From positions 5,367,001-5,431,000 of the forward strand of contig OX424563.1 of the NCBI GenBank assembly GCA_949152475.1: a DNA stretch of 64,000 nucleotides, written 5' to 3'. The stretch comes from Terebella lapidaria (Eukaryota; Annelida; Polychaeta; Terebellida; Terebellidae). The notes under the pieces were generated by a model that saw only the letters and a list, made by a program, of their open reading frames with translations, had not been told where the DNA came from and did not search any database. The position numbers were made by a program, and so were the translations under genes. Within the stretch, counting starts at the first letter, position 1; every line of letters starts with the position of its first letter. This document shows, in pieces, positions 39,046-51,290 of this stretch.

Positions 39046-41410
39046 ATTATTGATGCTATTGCATATTTAACTGGACTGTATATAAATTATTGAATTCATC
39101 AGAAGAAGTTGTGATAGATACAAAATGTCCTCTCAGTCTTACTGACAAAGTCGATGTATAAGCGATAACAATAGAGCTGTACTTCTGTGTTTGTTAGCTG
39201 GCAATACATTGTGTGTGTTGGGGGCAATACATTGACACACTGACTGTGGTGTAGAAATGTTCTAGTTATGTGCAATATAAGTGTGACCTAAAAATCCGTA
39301 CATACCAGAAGCCAATATGTTACTACATGTAAGTCGTAGTTTGTTTTGTTGATGGATGTGCTTTCTTTCATTCAAGTCTGAATTATAAGACAAAAATGGG
39401 AAAATATCAGCAAATAAACTGAGTCCGTTTTGCAGAGACATGGACTGTATTGTCAGAATGTTCTGTGGATTGAAATCTTTGAGTTTGTATCTGAATCAAT
39501 ATTGTGTGACAATACAGAAATCTACTGGGGACATGTTAATTGCAACTAGAATTTGTACCTCTGTGTATCGTAACTATCCCATGTACTGCGATCACTCTCA
39601 TACAGTATACGGAGTGCCCTCTATCTGACAAACGTAAACTAAACACATCTGATTTTATGCAAGTGCCACACCGAAGTTGACTTTGCGCTGCTTCGTGGAC
39701 GGTTTTTATGGCATTATTTCTGGAACAGCCTCAGGTGGCAGTTTGATCGTGGCCTCTTTTTGAACATGTTTTGTTGGGAAGATGTTGTCATGGTGACTTT
39801 ATTGTAATTGGAGTAAATTTTTGTAATTGCAGTAACTGTTTATTGTGTTGTATCATAATCGTGAAAATTTCTCACCCCATGGATTGAGCATGAAAATCAA
39901 ACAGCAGATCATGTAAATATAAATATAACCACTAATATTTGTTACGTTATCTTATGAGTTTTTTTCCTATTTTTTTTTTATCAATTTACGATTATTTTAT
40001 GTATTTATAAATTGAAATACTGATTACCTGACATTTAATTCGATCATGTTGATAACATCACATAGATAACGATAGACCGTGTACATTTTAAGTCTATTTG
40101 TGTGTAGTATGCTAACTGTTGTAATGTTTGATTTGGTATTGTGGATCGTTACTATTGTATATCGCATCATGTTGCAAATATTAACAAGCATACTTGATAC
40201 ATTCCACATGTACTATACAAGTGTACTAGTCAGCGAGTTGAAGCAGTGATCGTTCAGTCAGTATTGAATTGAGTCAGACATGTAATCAGGCTATATATAG
40301 TACAGTGGGATGATGTTAGCGTGTGTGTTGATAAGGTACTTCGGAAAGTAAATATTTATTATGCATTTTGTTCAGTCAAAAATGGTAACATTGCAGCAAA
40401 TTATACTTTATTTTATTACAATTATAGGCATATTTGTTTTTAATTATAACGCGCAAAGAAAAATACAGAACGTAAGTCAATGCAACTGTCGGCTTGTAGC
40501 TGGCATGATTATACTGTACATGTACATAACTAGAATTGTAAATATCTGTTTTTAATGCTCGCACAACGAATGTTACTTGGGAATACTATATCACGTGTGT
40601 GAGTATGCAGCAAGGATGTAAGGTTGTATCAAAATCAAAAGTACATGTTCTGTTGTACACCTGTATACATATTTCTCTCATTGTTAACAGTATATAAAAT
40701 TTCACAGGATGAGAGCAATCTGTGAATTTACCCTACAAATCAATTCTGGCTAAATTTGTGTAACTTCCATACTTAATGTATTAACTCTAGATCTACAGCA
40801 TATGTCAGCATTTGTCAAATATACACAGCATATGTCAAAGATCACTTATAATCTAAATATCTTTTATTCCAGAAAAAAAAATTGAATTTGTTATTAATTG
40901 ACTCATCATAGTTACCATATTTATAGTACATCTGTTACAAGTTAATTATTAAATAAATATTAATTATTCAATGTTGTGATACATTAGGCTCAGTTTGTTA
41001 GAATAATGAATTGTTAAGATTTGGACGGTAAATGTTAAGTTATAATTTGAAACGTTATCAAAAGGAAAACATGACTGTTGGCTTTTTCAGTTGAATAGTA
41101 ATAGATGTGAGAGAAATAAATAGATGAAAAAACTTATCTTCATTGTTTCTGTAAATACATCAATGGAACTCTATTACGACAGGCCCATTAATTTAGTAAA
41201 TTTTCAGTTCAACCAAGATCTGAATTTAACCTATATTTATTGTTTACACACATTGATATAAGTCTTGCATTAGAGCACTGCTCTTCTACAGTATACACAG
41301 GTAGTACCATCCTGATCTTGGTGTATTCATTTATATTCAGAGTACTAGTATTGCATTATTGGGAATTTGGTTGCAACATAATTCTTCGGAGAACTTGAAT
41401 ACGGGTAAGC
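39046..41410. other. AT-rich non-coding stretch
   Basis: No coding sequence, RNA gene or organised repeat was recognised here. Confidence 0.6.
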
Positions 41411-42609
41411 GTAGTTCATCTAGTTTCAAGGTCATTTCGATCACATTCTTGCATAGTTAATCTAGTTTCAAGGTCATTTCGATCAATTTCTTGCATAGTT
41501 CATCTAGTTTCAAGGTCACTTCGATCAATTTCTTGCATAGTTCATCTAATCAATTTCTTGCATAGTTCATCTAGTTTCAAGGTCACTTCGATCAATTTCT
41601 TGCATAGTTCATCTAGTTTCAAGGTCACTTTGATAAATTTCTTGCATAATTCATCTAGTTTCAACTTTCAAGGTCACTTCGATCACATTCTTGCATAGTT
41701 CATCTAGTTTCAAGGTCATTTCGATCAATTTCTTGCATAGTTCATCTAGTTTCAAGGTCACTTCGATCAATTTCTTGCATAGTTCATCTAGTTTCAAGGT
41801 CACTTTGATAAATTTCTTGCATAGTTCATCTAGTTTCAAGGTCACTTCGATCAATTTCTTGCATAGTTCATCTAGTTTCAAGGTCACTTCGATCAATTTC
41901 TTGCATAGTTCACCTAGTTTCAAGGTCACTTTGATAAATTTCTTGCATAGTTCATCTAGTTTCAACTTTCAAGGTCACTTCGATCACATTCTTGCATAGT
42001 TCATCTAGTTTCAAGGTCACTTTGATAAATTTCTTGCATAGTTCATCTAGTTTCAAGGTCACTTTGATAAATTTCTTGCATAGTTCATCTAGTTTCAAGG
42101 TCACTTTGATAAATTTCTTGCATAGTTCATCTAGTTTCAAGGTCACTTCGATCAATTTCTTGCATAGTTCACTTAGTTTCAAGGTCACTTCGATAAATTT
42201 CTTGCATAGTTCATCTAGTTTCAAGATTACTTCGATCAATTTCTTGCATAGTTCATCTAGTTTCAAGGTCACTTCGATTAATTTCTTGCATAGTTCACTT
42301 AGTTTCAAGGTCACTTCGATAAATTTCTTGCATAGTTCATCTAGTTTCAAGGTCACTTCGATAAATTTCTTGCATAGTTCATCTAGTTTCAAGGTCACTT
42401 CGATCAATTTCTTGCATAGTTAATCTAGTTTCAAGGTCACTTCGATCAATTTCTTGCATAGTTCATCTAGTTTCAACTTTCAAGGTCACTTCGATCACAT
42501 TCTTGCATAGTTCATCTAGTTTCAAGGTCACTTTGATAAATTTCTTGCATAGTTCATCTAGTTTCAAGGTCACTTCGATCAATTTCTTGCATAGTTCATC
42601 TAGTTTCAA
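41411..42609. repeat. 42-bp minisatellite, about 28 copies
   Basis: The unit contains TAGTTTCAAGGTCACTTCGA then TCAATTTCTTGCATAGTTCA. Since 42 is a multiple of three, both strands stay open for over 100 codons: the - strand reads KLDELCKKLIEVTL repeatedly. This is a by-product of the repeat, not a gene. A variant with a 7-bp insertion (CAACTTT) recurs near 41661, 41962 and 42473, so blocks of several units were copied together. Each unit has one TCAAGGTCA, the extended half-site of ERR/NR5A-type nuclear receptors. Confidence 0.95.
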
Positions 42610-42879
42610 TGCAGCGTTCCAGGTCATCTAGAGCCAAAGCCAAACTAGACATTTCCGGTCGCCTACGACCGCTTGGGTGTATCCCCCGTAGCCTTATCAT
42701 CCCTGTTGCCCCAAATATATTACTGTTAAGTATGAAAAACTAGAGCAAGGGCTAAAAAGATTACCAGAGAAATGTAAAATCTCAAGCCACAACTGTTTTG
42801 TTTTCCACCAAAATTGCTGCATTGATCTTTCAAGATTATTGAAAGTCGAATTCAATATCACTTCCAAAATCACTGCATA

Positions 42880-43480
42880 TGGATTTCCATTTTGACATGT
42901 TTGATAAAATAACGAAATTACAGCCAGATCAATCTTTTCACCTGAAGTTATATGTCAACACAGAATATTTGACAAACCAGGTTCAAAGTTGAAATTCAGA
43001 GTAAAAATTGACCAAAACTGCATTTCAAGTTGAAGAAATTGGAGCCAAATCGAACTTTTCACCATAAATTAAATATTAACTCATATGTGCCAAACTTGTT
43101 TTCAAATTGAAATTCAATGTAAAAGTTGACCAAAACTGCATTTCAAGATGACGAAATTGGAGCCAGATCGAACTTTTCGCCATAAGTTATATTTTAATTC
43201 ATAATATGGGCCAAACTTGGTTTCAAGTTGAAATTCAAACAGAAAGTTGACCAAAACTGCATTTCAAGATGACAAATTTGGAGCCAGATCGAACTTTTCA
43301 CCATAACGTATATTTTATCTCATGATATGTGCCAAACTTGGTTTCAAGTTGAAATTCAAAGTAAAAGTTGACCAAAACTGCGTTTCAAGATGACAAAACG
43401 GGAGCCAGATCAATGTTTTCGCAAAAATGTATATTTTCACCCGAAATATGTTCCAAATTAGATTTGAATGTGAAATTCCA
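42880..43480. repeat. ~120-bp tandem array
   Basis: GACCAAAACTGCATTTCAAG or a close variant recurs at 43010, 43128, 43249 and 43370, with matching text between. Units are more diverged than those of the 42-bp array. No coding capacity. Confidence 0.85.
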
Positions 43481-43484
43481 TTAC

Positions 43485-44492
43485 CTGGTTCAGCTCAATA
43501 ATCATGATAATAAACGTTTCCCGTCTTAACTATTTTTTAAGGTAAATAATAGACTTAACTAGCAAAAATTATGTTAACTTATTTGGTTACAGCCATAAAA
43601 CCTCTACTGAACAGAACCTCTACCTTGTTGAGCTCAATAATAAATGTTTCTCGTCTTAACTATTTACATTGAGGTCAATAATAGACTTAACTAGCAAAAA
43701 TAATGTTAACTTATTTGGTTAAAGCCACAAAATCTCTACTGGACATAACCTTTACCTTGTTGAGCCCAATAATAAATAAATCTTGTCTTAACTATTTTTA
43801 TTGTGGTCAATAATAGACTTAACCAGTAAAAATAATGTTAACTTATTTGGTTACACCCATGAAATTTGTACTGGACGAAACTTTTACCTTGTTGAGCTTA
43901 ATAATAAATGTTTCTCATCTTAACTATTTTTATTGTGGGAAATAATACACTTAACTAGTAAAACTAACGTTAACTTATTCAATAATATTGTTCTGTTTTC
44001 ACCCAAAACATCAGTTCTCTATTCTGAACAAGAATCCATTGCCATTTACTTTCATAATACAGGGTACTGGAGTGAGCACAGATGTCAACGTGGGTATTTT
44101 AAAGGTCGTAATAAGTTAGTCCATTAACTAATTAATATTTATTTGATCATTCTGAAAAACAATAGGTTTCGTGTGGCGGTCTTTCTCATCGAGCCTGTGC
44201 GATTTCATGATCATTTAATGAAAACTCCAACTCGTAGAGCGTTCACAAGCCATGTGTGTTAAACAGGCTAATTTGAGCACGAAATGTGTCGCCAATCGGC
44301 CAATTTGGTCGCTATGGCAACCAAAATCGATTGGTGTCGGGATCTCACCATAAGATGTGTCTGTATAAAAAATTATTAAAATCGGTTAAGATTTGCAACC
44401 TGTAGAGCGTTCACAAGAAAATCTCTACGGCGGCGCCGGCGGCGCGACGGAGACAAATCCATAGTATCCGCCGAACTTTGTTCGGGGGATAC
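43485..44492 (-). mobile_element. hairpin-ended repeat with ~131-bp tandem core
   Basis: Read on the - strand it starts with the 29-nt hairpin (44464-44492), passes one unit of the ~168-bp repeat (GTGAACGCTCTAC type), then about four ~131-bp units with CTTAACTATTTTTATTGTGG on the + strand at 43525-43930. This is the same order as the copy at 59763-61015, in opposite orientation. No coding capacity. It fits a non-autonomous Helentron/pearl-like element; the family name is inference. Confidence 0.7.
44464..44492. repeat. 29-nt terminal hairpin
   Basis: Outer arms GTATCC and GGATAC and inner arms CGAAC and GTTCG surround a three-base loop. Confidence 0.85.
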
Positions 44493-44740
44493 AATAATTC
44501 TTACAATATATAATATAATCCCCAGACAACGTTGACCTCAGTTTTATATTCAGTAGTCAAGCTTTGTCTTTGTACCAAACTAGATTCTACAACACGCACG
44601 AACATCGCTTTCATTATTCAGTACATATCCTTCCAGGATTATAAAATTTACTTGAGTAGTCCAATCCAAACAGTGGGGTATCGAAGGGTCAAAATTTGAA
44701 AGTTATTTCTTGAATATGATCTCTTCAAAATGACCTATAT

Positions 44741-44969
44741 TATAGAGTAACTGATCAGCATCCTATTACATGTACTGAAAAGAAAATAGGGGGGTCACCG
44801 TACTGGTTTTTTCGATGTATATGATCAAAATCACAAACATAGCTAAAACGACATATTTTTTCGGCATTTTTTGTCCATATTCGAATTTTGCATTATGTTT
44901 TCCATGGAACGGATATGTTGACCCCCTATTTCCTTTTCAGTTTTAGGATGCTGATCAGTTACTCTATAA
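44741..44969. repeat. foldback inverted repeat, ~55-bp arms
   Basis: 44741-44797 and 44918-44969 are imperfect reverse complements (GAGTAACTGATCAGCATCCT against AGGATGCTGATCAGTTACTC, then AATAGGGGGGTCA against TGACCCCCTATT), separated by about 120 bp. This is the form of a small foldback element. Confidence 0.85.
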
Positions 44970-45366
44970 GTTTTGAAGCTCTAGATTATGTTGATACAGA
45001 TATTTATTTTAAAAAAAACCCTGACCCCTCCTTACCTTGCTGTTTGGAGCAGACTACCTTAATACAAGGTACCAATAAATGAATACCCATTGTGTGACAT
45101 GCCTGCACGCAACATATCTCTGATCACAACTTATACACTGTGAACAGACTTCTTTGCAGTCAACTTAATTTACTGATTTCACAGTGGTACTACAAGTGTG
45201 AATTAATTAAATATTAGTATACTGTATTGGTCCTTAGTCCAAACTGCAAAATTTAGTCCCTGTAAAACTGATTACATTATTTAAACAATTTAACTTCCCT
45301 GAACGATTATCCACAACAATGTTGAAAGAAATACAAGACGAGACAAGGTACGACGCAGACTGATGA

Positions 45367-45372
45367 TTTATT
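45367..45372 (-). terminator. AATAAA polyadenylation signal of RPL26
   Basis: AATAAA on the - strand, 62 bp beyond the stop codon. Confidence 0.75.
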
Positions 45373-45433
45373 GATGACAGATGTTACAGAAGCCACCCTT
45401 GTCACAGATCGGTACACAGCAATGTTCAGTGAG

Positions 45434-45556
45434 TTACGACGTTTCCATGATTGATTCCTCTGTGTGCTTGCCCTTCTCCACCTCGGCGCGAGATCTCGCC
45501 TTACGCTCCAGGATCATCTTACGGTCTTTGTCCATCTTCAACTTAATGATAACCAC
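45434..45556 (-). CDS. RPL26: RPL26 coding exon 3
   Basis: 40 codons plus TAA, from [20 protein letters not shown] to the end, with acceptor TTGTTGTAG. Confidence 0.95.
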   Translation of the reverse strand: MVIIKLKMDKDRKMILERKARSRAEVEKGKHTEESIMETS

Positions 45557-46905
45557 CTACAACAAGTACAAGACCTATTTTGAATATAACAAATCAACAT
45601 TACCAAAGTGTTTTGGTATATAGGCAATGTGCACAATATACCTTATATGCCCTAATAGACGCACAGGTCCTAATAAATGCACCCCCCCCCCTTTTTTCTG
45701 ACAAAAATAAACAATAAACAAAGACAATATTTGACCACAACGATCGAAAGTCCATCGTTGCAAAGGCTTCGAGTCGGCAAATATATCATAATGCACACAA
45801 ATGTTGATCGTTGCAAAGGCTTGGAGTTGCAGTCTGCTTATATATATGGTATCATCCCTACACCATTCTTGTACATGTCGCCTATCCAATTTAAACTCTT
45901 TTGCTGTTTTTGCATAGTTAACCACTATTAGTTTGAAAGAAAAATCGTAAGATATTTTGGGTTTCTCCATGATCAGGAGAATCGGGTGATTTCCTGCACG
46001 CGCATGTGCACTGTGCAGCACATACGCACTGCGCAGCACTAAATATATCTACTGGCATCATAGTGTACCAGTGCATCGCCTGGCAGAACCCCAACGGGAA
46101 GAGACTTTGCAGTGCATGTTTGCACTATGATGTCAGTAGATGATTATGGTCACAAGGCCGACGTTTGAATTTCAGGTATATCGTAACATAATAGACGCAC
46201 CCCCTTCGCTTTTGCAATGCACCCGGCGCGTCTACTAGGGCATATACGGTACGTCTAATATTCTACAATCCATTCAACAAGCATATATTTTCAAGGATTA
46301 TTTACAAACAAATTACGTCAATTTTCCACAACCTGACGACACACTCAGAGCGACCTAGTAGAGATGCTACCTTGGATGGATGGATGCCGACTGGGACCGT
46401 CGCGCCGTTGGCCTTCTCTCGCTGGATTCGCTCGATGTGGATCACAAACTTCTTGCGGTAGACTTGGACGACTTTGCCGACCTGCTGTCCCTTGTAATGA
46501 CCACGCACGACCTACATTGCAAGATTCAAACAGTTAACTTCAACATGCAACAATCTTTATCCAACTATTGCTTCAGTGTGAATTTTTCCATAATAATATG
46601 GCCAAGTAATTTCAATAGGATTTCTACTGACAATTCACTTCAACTCTTCTCTACGCAATCGATAGAGCATTCACAAATGTTCACCATTACACTTTCGAGT
46701 ACCAGGGAACCATTCAATGGATGTCACAGTCACCAACCTGTACTTCATCGTCCTTGCGGATTGGGATGCTGCGAACATTGTATTTCTGTCGCAGTTCCTT
46801 GCTGAGCGCTGTGCTCATAATCTTGCGTCGGATGTGTGACGGGGCATTGAAATGCCTCTTCCTGTTTTTCCTACGAGAGGATGATACCAGCTTGTTGAAC
46901 TTCAT
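45434..46905 (-). CDS. RPL26: 60S ribosomal protein L26 (uL24)
   Basis: RPL26 binds 25/28S rRNA near the polypeptide exit of the large ribosomal subunit. Three coding exons (46905-46738, 46511-46371, 45556-45434) join in phase 0 at GT-AG sites and give 143 residues; the human protein has 145. The N-terminal [18 protein letters not shown] and the KOW-domain segment [19 protein letters not shown] (about residues 53-72) are near-identical to human. The C-terminus ends [13 protein letters not shown]. All parts look functional, with no breaks. An acceptor (TTTACAG) 7 bp before the ATG shows that at least one non-coding 5' exon lies upstream; I could not place it. The gene converges with complexin. 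Confidence 0.97.
45639..46251. mobile_element. non-autonomous DNA transposon in RPL26 intron
   Basis: TA-bounded inverted ends of about 24 bp (TACCTTATATGCCCTAATAG on the left, TACCGTATATGCCCTAGTAG on the right as reverse complement). Near its right part a second short inverted repeat pairs CTACTGGCATCATAGTG with CACTATGATGTCAGTAG around 46046-46141. No coding capacity. The ends resemble those of the MITE at 6550-6834. Tc1/mariner-pogo type is inferred. Confidence 0.75.
46371..46511 (-). CDS. RPL26: RPL26 coding exon 2
   Basis: 47 codons from [10 protein letters not shown] to GIHPSK, with acceptor TTGCAATGTAG and donor GTAGCA. Confidence 0.95.
46738..46905 (-). CDS. RPL26: RPL26 coding exon 1
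   Basis: 56 codons from [10 protein letters not shown] to KDDEVQ, then donor GTTGGT. The start is fixed by the universal MKFN N-terminus. Confidence 0.95.
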
Positions 46906-46912
46906 GTTTCAC

Positions 46913-49899
46913 CTGTAAATAGAATTGTACATGAATGTACATTACACATTTTGTAAAGTCAATTCATTATATCATATCAGTACAGATATGTTGTTACTTC
47001 TCTGATTAGGAAATGGTAAGAAGTCAAGAAGATTGTCGAGGAGTGGTGCTCTATAATACAATACATCAATGATGTCGTCAGTTGTCACAGAAAAACGATT
47101 GCATTCACAGAAGGATACATTGCAAATTGTCATGGAGAAGCAAAATAAAGTGTTAATGGGCGCACTCGATATCTGTTCACGAACGGCCACCAGAACAGGT
47201 TACGAAACAACCATGCACTCGATTTCGCAGAACTACAATAACGGTGTTACACTTTTCACTCCGTCTTGAACAGAACTGTTCCTACCCAGTAGGTGGCAGT
47301 ACTGAAACTGGCAGAAGCAGCAACAGCACCAACAACCTCATCCTAGATTTTGCGGCTTGGTTCTCATTCGCTCGATTTAGTCAACTTGGAACTGGTTCTT
47401 GTTTCCCAACACTTGTTCTGGTGTGGGGAAATCGAGCGCACCCAATAACTGTTAACTTTTTAAAACCTTGTCATATACCGGTAAACACAGTTAAGGGAGC
47501 ACATGTACAATTTAGTGGGCAATGCTGTTTCTCTATGATAATCAATGACAAAGATGAGTTCATCAGTAGCACACAATCAATGATAAATACAGATAAGAAG
47601 ACCATTTAGTTCGCAATAAAGAACACTTGTCTATCAAAACCAATTGTCATTCCAGATCCTAAGTATGGAAAATTAGTTGGTAATAAAATTGCCCACGTTA
47701 TTGTACATCCTAGCCCTGAAGGTTGGACGTATCATAAAATTTTTGGTCACAAATAATAATAGATCTATTCAATTCCTCAGTCACCGGCGTCACCGCCAGG
47801 GAGATTTTACGCTTCATTTTGCCCTGAGTTGTTAGCTTGGGATAGAAAATCTTTGACTGTATGCAAAACTATGCTGCCTGCAAAAATATGAGCATTCATG
47901 TATGCAAAATAAGGGCCTAAAATAAGTTTTGAGTCCGACACCAGGCGTCGAGACGACATCATTCAATAATTGGTGAGGAAATATTTTATGCTCTTCGCAG
48001 CTGACGGTGTTTATATCAAAATCAATCACCGCACCGAGGATCACGTCTGAAACTTCCAATGCCAAGCCAATCTGATGACAGCTACTAGGTCTACTCAGAC
48101 TAGAGAGAGGCACGTAAAAACTTAAGTTAATCTGGTGATTTTCTGCAGATACACATTGCAATTATCATTTCCGTGGGGAACAAGGTGTGTCTAAATTTTA
48201 TTTGAATGGGTGAATAGCATTACACTTGAAAGATAGCACAGATTAAAGTGGATTTTCGTGTTCGTATAAATTTCTCATACTTCGTCAACAAGGATGGCTT
48301 CCAAAAAGGAAGTGCTCATGCTATTTCCGGTGATATGACCTTGACCTTCGTGCATATTTCTATATATATATAAATTGCGAACTTGCGTTTATGGGTGTAC
48401 GCAAATAGGGTCTTCAACATGTTCTAGTCTCCTTCTCTGTACGAAATAATAATTTTTAGAAAATTAATTGACTTGAAATCGTTTATCCACCAATATGACG
48501 TATGCATACATAGTTTGATCATCCAAACTTAATGTTGATGAGAGGAAAAGCTTGAAGCATAACTTTTCAAATTGCTTTTTCAAAACATTCCATTTTAAAG
48601 TGATGTTGGCAGGAAATCTTTTTTTTCTAAATCAATTACATATATGCCTGTGGTCTCAGAAAAATAGGTTACACAACAAACTAAGCTTGATCAGATGGAT
48701 AAATCAAGCATATGACAGTACTAGCAGCCGCTTTTCTTTTGTTTTGTGCGCCACTCTGAGTTACCTCTGACTTGACCTATTTCACGCTCGATTGGCTCGA
48801 ACATATACAAGTAAGCTGGAATCGCACTGCATCAAGGGGTACAAAGCACCGAGAATGGCGGCAATGTAAACAAACTCAAAATATCTCCACCAGAAACTCC
48901 CAACGAAATCGATTAGAAAGGGACATCTGTTTGAGCATACAAGTGCAGATATATAACTGTTATGTTTTCTTCGTTCAATCAGAAAGTTATGGAAAAATCC
49001 ATAACTTACTGCCAATATCACTTTAAACTGTTTACAGTAGGCTATATATGGAAATAAAGTAAAAAAAAATACCATAAAGAAATGAATATATACGTGTTAC
49101 AAAAATAATAAACGAAAATAAATCAAGCAAATGGAGTACATTTACATGTACGGTAGATAATAATATTGATGAATACTTGAACTAGAATGGAATGAGAAAT
49201 CAGATTTCATAATTTTTAACTATTGATGAAATATTGCTCAATATTCTTCTTTAAAACATGAATTGATGCAAATGTACTAACTCCTATATGTAAACCATTC
49301 CGAAGTTTAACGCCTTTCACACCAATACAATGAGCTTCAACAACAGTTCTGACTTGGTAATGGGGGGGGGGGGGGGAATTACTGTGCTTGCTTTTGTCTT
49401 TTACATTTACTGACAGTTGTAAACAAGAATTTCAAGTTTGCTGGGAGTAGGTTTTCTTTCTTTCGCTTAATATAACATGACAAGAGGTTTGAAGTTAACA
49501 ATATCACAAAATTTCAAACACTTGATTTTTGACTGAAATAAATGTGTATGTGATTTATATTCAGCACCATCGATTATTCGAATAGCTTTATTTTGGAGTA
49601 GAAAAAAAATAACTTAATCTTGTCTGATATGCGTTACCCTAAGTTACCCCAAATTTCACACGCATGTGAAATAAAAGAACAGCACAGGATAAATAAACTT
49701 TTACTACCCAATACTGATCTGGCTTTGCACAGGACACTGATAAATTTTTGCAATTTTTGATCGTACAGTTTTGTACTGAAGCGAAACTCACTGAAATTTT
49801 TTTTAGAAACTCACTAAATTTACTGAAAATTTACTGAAACCAACTCAATCTATATATATACCGTCATTTGAAATTTTATCACTATAAGAATATTTATGA
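46913..49899. other. RPL26 upstream region and non-coding DNA
   Basis: Must contain the RPL26 promoter and a non-coding first exon, neither of which I could place. A poly-G run lies near 49361-49375. Other frames are short and unsupported. Confidence 0.55.
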
Positions 49900-50670
49900 T
49901 CAGAGAAAACCATTAAATTTGTTTTGAATATAAGTTAAGTGATATTTTTTTTTTAGTTTCAACCATGAGCTTAAATGTACTAACTCATTTAGGACCTGGG
50001 AAATATTTTGAATGGTTTTACCCGTGCCAAATATATTCGTGTCATCAGCAAACATGATAAACTTTATCTTATCAGATATATTAAGCATATCGCTGATAAA
50101 TAAAATGAACAGCGTTGGCCCAACAATGTAACCTTGAGGAATGCCACATTCGATCATTATAATGAACCCATTAATACGGTATCTGTTAGTTAGATAGCTA
50201 GGAATCGACTGGGATTTGACACCAAGGATCTTCTATTGTAGAAGATGCTTGGTGACACCTCTAATACCATAATGTACCAGTTTTTTAGATTAAAATATTG
50301 TTGTCGATTGTATAAAATGTTTTTTGAAGGTCAATAAAAATGCCAGTTATAATTAATTTACTATCAATACTTCCAAGTTAATTCTTCAACAAATTCCATC
50401 AAAGCCGTGCTTGTGGACCGTTTATTTCTAAAGCCATGCTGATTTTACATATCACATAATTCTTTATTTTTCAAAAATGAGATAAGCCTATTGATAAATA
50501 CCTTTTCTGAAAAACATGAAAACTGAGAGACTGTTGTGAAATTGGAAATTTGTTTTTTTTTCACCTCCTTTTAAAGCGATTGCATAATTGTCAATGGAGA
50601 CACTATTTGTAAATATCTTTTTTCATAGCATACATATTCAGATCGTCAAAGCCACATGAAATTTTGTCTT
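49900..50670 (-). mobile_element. LINE reverse-transcriptase remnant
   Basis: Read on the - strand, reverse-transcriptase blocks appear in order: a GFDD-type start, then HGFRNKRSTSTALMEFVEEL, GIFIDLQKTF, CGIPQGYIVGPTLFILFISD and the catalytic block MFADDTNIF with the FADD box. The best open part is 50157-49900. Upstream blocks are split among frames with several stops, so this is an old, 5'-truncated and 3'-truncated copy. Block order fits the CR1/Jockey-type non-LTR group; the exact clade is unclear. Confidence 0.88.
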
Positions 50671-50965
50671 CAAAATTTGACACGATACAGTAATTCACGT
50701 TCAGTGACTGAGAACTTAGAAATAGTGATTTATCAGATGAATTTCAAAGGCAATCCTTATCTGTACTACACTTTATCTTGTTTGCGAACTTATGGTGCGA
50801 ACAGGCTCTGGTAGTCCATCGGACTATTTGGGATTCTTTCCCTGTGTGGATCATCAGCAAGGCGAATAGACCGGACGGCTAACACCCCACGTGTTCATTC
50901 TGGAAGCCTCCTCTGTGTTTTCTGGTCTTGGGTGCAACGGGCAACATATGTGAGCAGTTTCAACC

Positions 50966-51290
50966 GTATATATTAGTGCAGCGGATATGTGCCAAATATG
51001 AGAAGGATTGTGGGTTTGGTGGTAAAAGCACCAAAATTGGTAGAATTCAGGCTAAGTACATATATATTGATTTTAGCTACAATACCAAGCCAGATTTTGC
51101 CCTAATTTAGAAATATGGCCAAAAATCCAAGATGGCCGCCATCGTTCATGTAAAAATGTTGAAATGGCCATAACCTCAGTGATATTCAACATATCAATAC
51201 AAATAAGGTGTCTACACCTATGTTTTCTTACCTGGGGAAGCCAACTAGACCATCCGATTTCGCATACAGTGACCTGCAAGGTGCCAACAC
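50966..51290. repeat. left inverted-repeat arm
   Basis: Inverted match to 54750-55067. It includes a CAAGATGGCCGCCAT phrase, and the order of blocks is the same along both arms. Confidence 0.8.

Noticed and set aside
41651-42423. Long open frames on both strands in the 42-bp array
   Set aside because: They exist only because the repeat length is a multiple of three without stops; the encoded 14-residue repeats have no gene context.
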